NCBI RefSeq assembly: GCF_958298935.1
Contig: NC_084925.1
Coordinates: forward strand, 17,481,001 to 17,545,000
DNA from: Phragmites australis
Taxonomy: Eukaryota; Streptophyta; Magnoliopsida; Poales; Poaceae
DNA: 64,000 nt
Direction: 5' to 3'
The translations under genes were made by a program, and so were the position numbers. Positions 47,962 through 57,000 of this stretch are shown one piece after another. How positions within the stretch are numbered: the stretch's first letter is position 1; the number at the start of each line of letters is the position of its first letter. The notes beneath the pieces are model-generated. The model ran no database searches. It was not told where the DNA came from and saw only the letters and a program-made list of their open reading frames with translations.

Positions 47962-48851
47962 CCATGGCTGCGGCTGCCACACCAAAGTTAGTCCTCTTTT
48001 AAACACACACATTTTATTTACAAAAATGTAATAAGAAAATATATGTTGGTTCTTGCAAATATGAGAGAAAAATTATGAAATTCTTAGTTCCAACATGCAT
48101 GAAGATGTAGGTCATACTTCAATTTCTTTTGTTCGAATAAAAATCCACTCCATTGAACTAAAAATGTACACCCACCTAATTGTTAGTTTATAATTTTCCC
48201 TTAAATTTAAAGGCCAAATGAACTAGAGTGGTGGCATAGCTACATATAGGGACGTATATCATATCTAAAAGAGTTACGTGGGGAACAACACAATTTCTCT
48301 CTAAAATCCCTACTGATTCGCTTAATTTGCAGAGTTTACACCGAGGTCAAGATTGTGAACAGTAGTGTCGGCTCTTTTTTTACACCAGCATTCTACATGC
48401 TTTGACGACATCCTATCTGCACCGCAAGGCAGCCACACATGTAGGTTTAGCAACCTTGGGTATTAAGCTGCATGTACCGATCAGTTTACTTAAAAATCTA
48501 AGTTGATAGGGAAAGCTAGGCAAATTACTTATACTTCAATATTTCCCCTTACATGGATACTCGCTCAAGCCTTAGATGTGAAAATAAGAGTCGGCTACAA
48601 TTTTTGTTTAATTGCGTCTGTCAGGACTCGAACTCGACATCTCTACTCCAGATGCCATATTGAGTTAAATGGACGGACTAGTCTACTAAAAACATAAGCT
48701 AATGTATGGACAATTCACTTATAGTTCAACAGAAGAACTTTGCAATGACAATTACCCATTGCTTCAACCATGTTTGGCCCAATGTCACATCACCATTTCC
48801 CCTGATCACATACTAAACTTATTCCACACCACCTTATACATTTTACATGAC
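47962..48851. other. spacer with a tRNA-like B-box word
   Basis: No gene is seen. At 48621-48636 the plus strand reads GTCAGGACTCGAACTC, the reverse of a tRNA B box (GAGTTCGAGTCCTGAC). No box A at proper distance and no cloverleaf were found, so it is more likely a SINE or MITE remnant. The stretch continues in sequence across the solo LTR at 48852. Confidence 0.35.
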
Positions 48852-50579
48852 TGTAAAGAATCAGTGATGTCCTAAGAAGGAGGATGAATTAAGACACTTA
48901 GAAACCTAAATTAAATTAGCTAAAAACCTTCAAAAGATAAACCTATATCAATTTATATCTAAACGTGCTCTAGGTTTATCAATTGTGTCTAGTCTACTGC
49001 TTAAGAGGATTACAACCTACTCTAGCAAGGTAAATTGCAAATATGTAAATGCGGAAACGTAAATAAGGTAGAGAGACAAACTCAGCATAAGAGATTTTAT
49101 TCCGTGGTATCGATAGCATGAATGTCACCCCTAGTCCATGTTGAAGATCCACAAAGAATATACTTCCGGTCACCAAGTCTCTTTCGGTCACGACTCTTAA
49201 ACTATCAAGTCACCAAAACAAGGTCTCAAGCACGATAAGCCACTAAGCCACTAAGGCAAGGTCTCACTACTAGTCTCTCTTCCGGTCACTTACCGCCGTG
49301 ATCAGTTCGGAGCTTGAGCCACAAAGGCAAGTGTCTCTGTGTCTCCGTACATGTATCTTGCAGTCACTCCACACTAAGTTGGAGGGTCAACAAGCTTGAG
49401 TCACCAAGACCCAAGATACCGGTGAGTCACCAAGACTCCAATATACCGACGTACCACTCGATACAAGCTAGCATCACTCCTTGATCCTTTCTTCAAGCTG
49501 CAGCACCTAACTACAACTCACTCTAGGCCTATAAGCACTAAACACTATCTAATCTTGTGCTTAATTACCTTGGATAATCACTTTATGCATTTTAGTGGCT
49601 TAGATATCTTCTCAAGTGTATATGAACTTTCTCTAGACTTCAGCAATATCCACACCTTCAAATGATTGAGTGGAGGGATATTTGTAGCATCAAACCTGCC
49701 AGCTAACCATTTTTCCAACAGCTCAGAGAAGCTGTTAACACCAGATGATCTATTGAGAATAATAGTATTAACACCGGATCATCCGGTGAGTATAAACTCA
49801 GAAACTAGCCGTTGGAAATCCACTCAATGCCTCTGTGAATACAGTACACTTCGGTGTGCCTTTAAATCCATCACCGAACCTTCCGGTGAGTTATCTTGAA
49901 TCATCCGAGTCTTTGCAGCCTCTCTGTGTAAAATACTCCAGTGCATTCATCCGATGTTCATTCCATTCACACTGGATCATTCGGTGAGTTAAACATTTTC
50001 TTCTTTTCCCTAAAAATGCTCCGGTGTAACTATCTCTGTGATCACCGAACTATCTGGTGAATTGATCTTCATTCTTCAGCAATTGCAGTCGCCTCTGCAA
50101 GAAATACTTCAGTGCTATATTTCGATGTGCACAAACCAAGCACCGGACCTTCCAGTAGATTGATCTTCAGTCTTCTGTACTTGCATTCTTCTTTGCACGA
50201 AATACTCCGGTGTTACCCAATGCAGATCACCGGATTATCCGATGAAGTCCTCAGTCTTCTCCCCTTTGTCAGAAATATTTCGGTGAGTTTAACACACAGA
50301 GCACAAGTCTTTTTGGTGAAGTCATCAATCTTCACTTTGCCTCTCGACATAATACTCCGGTAAATTCAACTCATCTGCACCGGATCTTCCGGTGGGGCAA
50401 ATCTTCCTAAAATTTTTATAATTCAATCAAACTTTATCTCGTCTACAATAGTTTCTTGATGTATTATATCTATAAGACCTATTAACATATATTCTTGATA
50501 AATATATTAGTCTCAATAACTATATTATCATTAATCATTAAAATTATAATTATAACCTAATAAAACTATTTTTACTACA
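48852..50579 (-). repeat. solo LTR of the Sirevirus-like family, 1.73 kb
   Basis: On the minus strand it starts TGTAGTAAAAATAG at 50579 and ends GACATCACTGATTCTTTACA at 48852. CACCGGATCATCCGGTG-type motifs are dense at 49740-50400. It aligns throughout with the LTRs of copies 1 and 2. CATGAC stands on both sides (48846-48851 and 50580-50585), the target duplication. Internal sequence is missing, so this is a solo LTR left by recombination between two LTRs. Confidence 0.85.
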
Positions 50580-50749
50580 CATGACATCACGTGATTAGTA
50601 ACCAGCAAACCATTCCTTCCTCCGCACATAATCTCATGTAGCGAGTGCGTGTTCTCGCTGCCCCATCCATGATGCACATGTGCGCTCCTGGCCTCGAAGT
50701 CAGATGGGCGCCAAGTCAAAGGCCGGCCGGCTTATTTTATTGGCTCCAT

Positions 50750-50803
50750 GCACACAGATTGCAAGCCTCTCCCGGTGCACACAGATTGCAAGCCTCTCCC
50801 CGT
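50750..50803 (+). repeat. 27-bp tandem duplication
   Basis: Two near-identical units starting GCACACAGATTGCAAGCCTC at 50750 and 50777. They lie between the solo LTR and the CLE gene, in sequence without a gene. Confidence 0.85.
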
Positions 50804-51277
50804 GCACGCTCGGTGCCAAAACGATCATGGTTTCCAGACCTGGGGAAAAGGGGTATTTTTGTGCGTTGTGATCTGTGCCATGAACCCCCATATATTCTGT
50901 GACGGATGCCGTGCCGTCACCGCTAGTCTACTTTTTTGCGTCCTTCTTACAGCGTGCAACTCACTTAACGACCTGACGAGTGCATTTCCCAAGGAGTGAA
51001 GCAAAACCCGGTGGAAAATTATAGTTTACTGCTGCGAGTAATTAGTTGTTGCAGTCTCTGTTCTCGGTAGAGAAGTCAAAGAAAAGCGATCACGACGCAT
51101 GTATATGCGTTGTTCTCATGCACTCATGTCAAGATTTTGATGAAAGAACTGGAGAAAAAAATAATGAAATTGTAATGGAAAAAAAAAAGATGTACAATAA
51201 ACCAAGCATACTACTCATCCTCATCCTCGATGAACATAACTTATATGTACTATATATAGCTAGATATTTTCTTCTCT

Positions 51278-51283
51278 TTTATT
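51278..51283 (-). terminator. poly(A) signal downstream of the CLE gene
   Basis: AATAAA on the minus strand, 260 bp after the CLE stop codon. It is a plausible 3' end signal for that transcript; plant signals are loose, so this is suggestive only. Confidence 0.4.
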
Positions 51284-51542
51284 CGCTTGTTTGCTTTGCA
51301 GCTTGAGATCAATATTACATACATGAACACACAAAAGCTAACAATTAAGTATGTGTGATGAACTGATCGATGATCACAGCGCATGCACGCTTCGGCATCC
51401 ATCCACTCCACAACGAAAGAATACCGGACTGGACTCGATCGATGAACACAGCAAGACGATGTGTGCCACTCACCATGGAATCAGCCTGCAGAGCCTCGAA
51501 AAATTTCTCTATCCATGCATGTGCCGTACGCGTACCGATCTC

Positions 51543-51923
51543 TCAGTGATGCAACGGGTTCGGGCCTGTCGGGACGAGCCTCTTCTGCACGCCGTACCGC
51601 GGGTCGATCTCCTCGCCCTTGCCAACAGCGGACAGTGGAATCCCGTGCCGGTTCCATCGGTCGACGTGATGGTGATGGTGATGATGCTGGTGATGCCGAT
51701 TATGTTGGTGGTGGTGTTGACGATGATGGTGACCGGTCAGCGAGGCAGCGTCGAGGCTCGTCACGGCGAGCAGCATCTTCCTCGGGACAGCGACCGGACT
51801 TGTTCTCCTCCTCGCGGCCAGGCCTCTGCAGCCGAGGCGGCTGCACCCGTGGAACGCGACGGTGAGCACGGCGAGCCACAGGAGGATGGCGGCGGCTGCG
51901 GCTATGGTGTGAGGTCGTTTCAT
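51543..51923 (-). CDS. CLE (CLAVATA3/ESR-related) signalling peptide precursor
   Basis: A 126-residue, intronless frame with ATG at 51923-51921 and TGA at 51545-51543. The N-terminus is a secretion signal or anchor (MKRPHT, then AAAAAILLWLAVLTVAF). A variable middle holds a striking His-rich run (about residues 65-87). The last 12 residues, RLVPTGPNPLHH, are a canonical CLE motif preceded by EEIDPRYGVQK. The ending is that of the AtCLE8-13 type subgroup. In the family the precursor is cut to a 12-13 residue peptide, hydroxylated at prolines, and sensed at the cell surface by leucine-rich-repeat receptor kinases to control meristem or vascular development. The upstream leader has two uORFs; a poly(A) signal follows. 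The closest orthologue cannot be named from sequence alone. It is the only convincing host gene here. Confidence 0.9.
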   Translation of the reverse strand: MKRPHTIAAAAAILLWLAVLTVAFHGCSRLGCRGLAARRRTSPVAVPRKMLLAVTSLDAASLTGHHHRQHHHQHNRHHQHHHHHHHVDRWNRHGIPLSAVGKGEEIDPRYGVQKRLVPTGPNPLHH

Positions 51924-51958
51924 GGCCACCGTGCAGGCAAGAAGACGAGAGAACTCAT
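51920..51958 (-). CDS. uORF overlapping the CLE start codon
   Basis: Minus-strand ATG at 51958-51956, 12 codons (MSSLVFLPARWP), stop TGA at 51922-51920. The stop overlaps the CLE start as ATGA. This is seen directly; that it is translated or controls CLE translation is inference from what such uORFs often do. Confidence 0.5.
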   Translation of the reverse strand: MSSLVFLPARWP

Positions 51959-51981
51959 GGATGGGGAGGAGGCCGAGCTAG

Positions 51982-51996
51982 CTATGTGGCTAGCAT
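51982..51996 (-). CDS. second, four-codon uORF in the CLE leader
   Basis: Minus-strand ATG at 51996-51994, then three codons and TAG at 51984-51982, 59 bp upstream of the CLE start codon. Such short frames arise easily by chance. Confidence 0.35.
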   Translation of the reverse strand: MLAT

Positions 51997-52082
51997 CTGC
52001 CCTTGTAGCGGAGCCACAGAGACCCAACAGAACTAGCAATGTTAGCAAGCAAGGCTGTACGGCGTACGTTGTAGCTAGCTAG

Positions 52083-53175
52083 CCTAGCGAGGCTCCGGGG
52101 AAGAAGCTTGCGGGATTGATAGGCAAGGCGCAAGGGAAGACGAGACGAGAGCGGGGCACGCTGAGACTTGAGACGTGGTGGCCGGGGGGGCGTTAAGAGA
52201 GCGGAGTTGCTTGCGTAGGACTCCTGTCGCTGGGCTCGATTAATTGATCTGGATTCCACAAGATTGCGTAAATCGACCAGCTCTCGCCCAGCCAGCCGGT
52301 CTACTCCTACTCTGATCTGAACCGAGGCGGACTCACTCACTCTAGCTCCCTCCGGCTTTCCCGGACGCGGTCACGCTCACGCGGGCGATGAGAGGAGGAG
52401 GAGGAGGTTGAATGGACCGGTGTTGCTGACTTCACGTTCACGGAAGTACGTAAAGACGAGATATGGGGGTTTCACTCGGACGGACGCTTAGAAGGCGGGC
52501 AAACCGGCTAGTCTTTACATGGCGCTCTCATGTCCACGGTACAACATTAATTAATGGTGACATGCATGCATTGTTTCTGAGCGTTTTCGTTTTGGAAACT
52601 CGGGAGAATTCCATCTTGGTGCGGACGAACGGGCCGGGCACAAGTTTCGGTTGGAGCTTCAAAGTACAGGGTGACAGGTTTCGATTTGTTTTTGTTTTAT
52701 TTAATAGGATATCTCACTTTTGAAGGAACTGTTGGCTTCACCCAACGTCCGAGTTTGACTTTCGGAGAGAGGAGGAGGTTGTTTAGAGCGAGAAGTGGCA
52801 AACATGGCCACGAACGATTGATGCCAGCAGCAGCTAGGAGGCACTAGCTAGAGAGGACGTTAATTGTGAGGTGCCGTACCTGTTGGTGTCACAGGTGGTC
52901 ATCACGTCCGTCAGTGCGTTCACATCCAACAACTTCGAATTCTTGCTTCTTGTCGAGTCATGAAGTGGTCAGAGCATCATTAATTTCTATTAGAAAAGCG
53001 ATGCGATTTTATTAATGCAAGTATGGCAACCTGCACATACGTTGCAACGGCTGGAGATCTTAGGGTTGATCCGTTGATGTGCAAGGAAGACCATGGGACA
53101 GCGCATCCACAGCATTGCCTACTGTAGAATTGCATAAGTTGGAAGCTTGTCACGTTTCCGTCGCTTCCAAACTCG
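52083..53175. other. upstream region of the CLE gene
   Basis: No other gene is seen. Stretches rich in purines (for example AGGAGGAGGAGGAGG near 52391) would be CT-rich on the CLE strand, as in plant leaders. No clear TATA box was found within 500 bp of the CLE start. Confidence 0.4.
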
Positions 53176-54204
53176 GCTCTGCATTAAAAAAATAATTTTT
53201 TTAAAAAAATATTGTTTTGTACGGAAATTTTAGAAATATTGTACAAATTTGAGAAATACAAAAATAACCTAATGTCGCTCATCCAAAGAACGAAATCTAT
53301 TTTTTGCTTTTTTAAATTTTGCTCCTACAAAGTGCGAAAATATTTGCTATTATCGAAAGAGAGAAAATTATGGTTTTCGCTCTTTAGACGAGTGAAAACT
53401 TGAGATTTCACTCCACTAGTGAGCGAAAATACCTTTTTGGGGAGGATTGCAGCACGAAAACAAATTTGCGGTGGGCCATTCTGCGAAAATCTAAGTTTTC
53501 ACTCTTTGGGAGAGCCGAGGAAGAAGATGAAAGAAGACGAAGAAGAAGAGAGGGAAGAAGAATAGAAAGAAGGAGTAGAGGAAAGATAAGGAAGGAGGGA
53601 GAAGGGAGAGGAAGAGGAAGGAGGAAGGTAAAAAATTTTGTTTAGGTTATGTAATTTTAATTAGATATTTGTTTGTTTTAGATGTATATAGCAATATTTG
53701 TTAGTTTTAGAAGTATGTTGAAATAATTTGTATGAGGATAATTGAGTAGGGAGACAAATTTAGATGCATATAGAAATTATGTTAGATGTATGTAGAAATA
53801 TTTATAGTTTTAGATGTATGTATAAATAATTTAGATCTATTTATGATGTGATATTTACTTTAGAAAAAAGTAGGGATAGAAATTTAGATTAAGTTTTGTT
53901 ATCATGTAGATGAACAATTTAATTTGTGATATTTGTTCTAGGTTATACATATTGAATTTTGAATTTGCAGAATATTTGTACCGATATAGTGTTAGTCGAT
54001 ATAAATTTTGATTTAATCTAAGAATATTTAATAATTTTGTAGTTCGTTTTAAATTATGTCATGTCGGAGATATGTGAAACGCTATAAGCCTTAGACTTTT
54101 GCAGGTAAAATTTATTTATTTTCTTTGTAATATTGTTTTAGATTTATACATCAATGGAAGCTTTAATTAGATATTAGAAAAAAAAAGGAATTTAGGTCTA
54201 TCTG

Positions 54205-54357
54205 TAGCTCCATCTCCCTCTTCTTCTGCTCTGGGTCTTCATTTCTCTTCCGCTCTTCATCCTTATGCTTGAGTTTATCAAGGATATTGCGTCGTAGCTT
54301 GTAAGGACCTATCTTGCCCTTACCCTTGTTGGACCTGGACCCAGACCCAAATGACAT
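54205..54357 (-). CDS. small basic/charged ORF with TATA box, first exon of unknown gene
   Basis: ATG at 54357 (MSFGSGSRSNKGKGKIGP), then a Lys/Arg/Glu-rich stretch (RRNILDKLKHKDEERKRNED). A minus-strand TATA box, CTTTATATAAGG, is at 54427-54438, about 75 bp upstream. The frame stays open to 54163 but changes to low-complexity Phe/Ser near 54200, perhaps an intron. I do not recognise the product. It is divergent from the GRF-type gene at 54778. Confidence 0.35.
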
Positions 54358-54586
54358 GGATGCGATTGTGGTGGAAATGAAGTAGTCGGTCTGTATGCAT
54401 TGAAGCCTATTGGTCCTTAGGGTTATCCTTATATAAAGTAGGTGGTGGTGACATGTGTTAGAGATCTTAGGGAATCTAGCCATGTGTTGGAATCAAGTCA
54501 CGGGCTCGCAGTTTCCAGTCATAGGTGCATAGTTTCGAAGTGGCGGTGAACGAATCGAGTGATTGGTCTTTGCGCATGACATTTCA

Positions 54587-54665
54587 GTGCTACCCCTAAT
54601 AGATCGGTGCAGTCTAACGGACTTTTCAATGCTACCCCTAATAAGCCAGTGCAGTCTAGCCAATA
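54587..54665 (+). repeat. two direct repeats between divergent TATA boxes
   Basis: The word TTTCA(G/A)TGCTACCCCTAATA, followed by CAGTGCAGTCTA or a close variant, occurs at about 54583 and 54627. It lies between the minus-strand TATA box at 54427-54438 and the plus-strand TATA box at 54710-54720. Confidence 0.65.
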
Positions 54666-54709
54666 GGTTTTTCAGTACTGCCACATCTATCCACTAGCAC
54701 CGGGACTTC

Positions 54710-54720
54710 TTCTATATAAA
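54710..54720 (+). promoter_or_regulatory. TATA box for the GRF-finger gene in the MULE
   Basis: CTATATAAACA about 58 bp upstream of the ATG at 54778. Confidence 0.5.
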
Positions 54721-54777
54721 CAATACCCAAACGATTCTCTACTCACACATCTCCTAACCTCAAATTGAATCGAGAAA

Positions 54778-55241
54778 ATGGCGTATCCTCATCCTCTCAA
54801 TAGCCCCATTGATCCATCGTCTCCACACCCCCATTTAGACATCTATGGTAGAGATTTCTATGGAAACCACAATGCCCTTTCTTGCTCGTTGGCCACCATG
54901 TCGACATGGAAATGACGTTGTAGTCCAAGTTTATGAGCATTTTGGTGATGCGGGACATCGATTCTTCCGTTATCTACATTTTAGAGTATGAATAAAAAAT
55001 ATTCGCTTTCTTTCCAATTTTCTGAACACCATTTACTTATCTCATATATCACTTTTTACAAATAGATGATTGTGATTTCCAGTACTGGATTGACCCGCGG
55101 ATAGAGCCACACATTCAAGAATACATCCATCACCTGCACGTCATTATTGAGGAACTACAAGAACAATTGAGCCTAGAGAGAGCCAACAACATCAAAAGAC
55201 GCTATATCCCGCCTCACATAGCAATTCGGGGGAACAACTAG
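54778..55241 (+). pseudogene. GRF-type zinc finger gene carried in the Mutator-like element
   Basis: ATG at 54778 (MAYPHPLNSPIDPSSPHPHL). After a frame change near 54870 the sequence reads RWPPCRHGNDVVVQV and AGHRFFRYLHF, the first half of a GRF finger, in which the usual CxCG is CRHG. After an apparent AT-rich intron (about 54989-55066) the second half follows, DCDFQYWIDPRIEP, then a coiled coil (IIEELQEQLSLERANNIKRR) and a stop at 55241. GRF fingers bind nucleic acid in other proteins. In grass transposons such genes are common with unknown role. The frame change and missing Cys suggest decay. Confidence 0.6.
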
Positions 55242-55639
55242 AAGTAATATGGATGTGTTCTAGCGGTCGGCCGAGGATTTGATTTCGTATTTGACTTGTA
55301 CTATGTTATCATTCCCTGAATGTGTGAATCCCAATATGTACCTAGTAGTAGCTGGGATTTGCCTATCACATAACGCTTCCCATATGTATTATAGGAGTAA
55401 TGCTTTTCACATGTTGGAAAGAATTGTGCCTACTTTCGATCGTACACCAAGAAGGAAAACCAACATAATACATTAATATAAGACACTAACCATCACATTG
55501 ATTACACATGAAGTTCATAACATAGTACGTTAATATAAGACACTAACCATATTCCCATCGAACTAAACTAATGAAATGAAAAGCTAAACAAAATAAATAG
55601 TCTTGCAACAATCTAAACAAAATACATTGCCTAAGCATA

Positions 55640-56530
55640 CAAGTAAAATAGACTATGCCTGACACCTACCTTGGCCCCTACCCTGACCCCTATCATAAGC
55701 CCTGCCTCTGGCATGCTTTGTCCTGTGTGCTTACGCTGGGACGGTTTCCTCCTCCTCATCCTCGAGATGGGTGTATGCGGTTGGTGTGTACAGGCTCACG
55801 GCGTTCGCGTCTGGATAACTGGAAACCGTAGATATCTTCCGTCTCCTGCTGAATGGGCGGCGGTGTACTGTGCAGTGAATAACAACAACAGCATGCCTCT
55901 TTTGATAGTACCCAATAATATTGTACAATATGCCCTGAATAATTGCAACAAGAGAGAATACACGCAGCCCTTTGATAACCCAATTGTAAAAACCTCTGCT
56001 ATTTAGTAGTCATGACATCATACCTACCAAATTACAGCAACAAAAAAATAGTTATAAATTATCAAACATATTTTCGATAAAGATATAGCGCAGTAGACGA
56101 ACCTAGCACCTCCGATGTCGTAGAGCAAAAACCACTTCTCCTTTGGCTCGTCTCAATCCAGTGCGAGAAACACTTGATGTTTCTTGCCCACCCCCTTCTC
56201 CTCACATTAGGAGGGTCAATGACTTCTCCAAGAGGTGGCAGCACCTCCAGTACAATGTCATCAGCAGTATGCGGCTTCTTACTTCTCTCCTGCACATGCG
56301 TCCTTATGCTCTTATCTAATTCCTTCCACAAAGCATCAAATTTGCAACTTTGTTGTGACTACTGAGATTCTTGAATATATCCATCAGTGCCTTGCTCTTG
56401 AATTGCTTGTAGAAATTTGCTCCCATGTGACACATGCACCACCTGTTCTGCAAGTCAGGTTATGGGAACGGCTCACTTGAATCCTCTTGTAGTGTCTTTA
56501 TAGCAGATAGTATCCCAGTGTAGTGGTCAT
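55640..56530 (-). pseudogene. Mutator-like transposase C-terminal remnants
   Basis: On the minus strand at 56470-56345 the sequence reads LQNRWCMCHMGANFYKQF and KALMDIFKNLSSHN, the motif RWCMxHMxANFxxxF of plant MULE transposases after the catalytic core. A frame change then leads to 56331-56062 (WKELDKSIRTHVQERSKKP, PPNVRRRGWARNIK). The catalytic DDE part is not present, so the element is a deletion derivative. Sequence from 56060 to 55640 is decayed further. Confidence 0.6.
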
Positions 56531-57000
56531 GTTTTGTACGGGGTCTATTTATGGTTAGGGTACATTCGCACAGTGACGAAAAACCTCATGTCTCATGTAA
56601 TATTTATCAGTATATGGAATATCCATACCAGGTTCTATGGTAATTGTGCTTCACAATTATTATTGTTCGACAAATTAGATTTTGTATCCTCCAAACATTA
56701 CTTCACTAAATAAAATTACTCACACAATTTTATATCAAATAAAAAGGAAATATCAGTAAAATTACATCGAACAAAAAATTAACGAAAAATGAACCACTCT
56801 GTGTTACCGTTTGGACAACTCACTAATTTTTTTGCATGCATAACAGAATTTCGCTTTTTCAATGTGCGAAAATATTTTCACACTTTGAAAAGCAAAAATT
56901 CAATCATGGGTTATTTTGTAATTTTTCAAATTTGTGCAATATTTCTGTAATTTCCGTGCAAAACAATATTATTAAAAAAATCTTAAAAAATATATAGAGC

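Larger units (their letters stand above)
53176..57000. mobile_element. Mutator-like element with long TIRs, 3.8 kb
   Basis: The left end and the reverse complement of the right end share a long imperfect inverted repeat. For example AATATTGTTTTGTACGGAAA at about 53207 against AATATTGTTTTGCACGGAAA from the right end, continuing through ATTG(T/C)ACAAATTTGA. Similarity extends about 80-150 bp. Inside are transposase remnants on the minus strand and two small divergent genes. A 9-bp target duplication was not found at the positions tested, so outer ends may be off by some bases. Confidence 0.7.

Noticed and set aside
48600..48660. tRNA gene on the minus strand
   Set aside because: Only a B-box-like word is present; no acceptor stem or box A at proper spacing.
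51351..52082. Plus-strand 243-codon frame
   Set aside because: It lies opposite the CLE gene; the minus frame has a signal peptide and exact CLE motif, while this one is a shadow with no domain.
53176..57000. 9-bp target duplication for the Mutator-like element
   Set aside because: Flanking bases at two alternative borders were compared and did not match.
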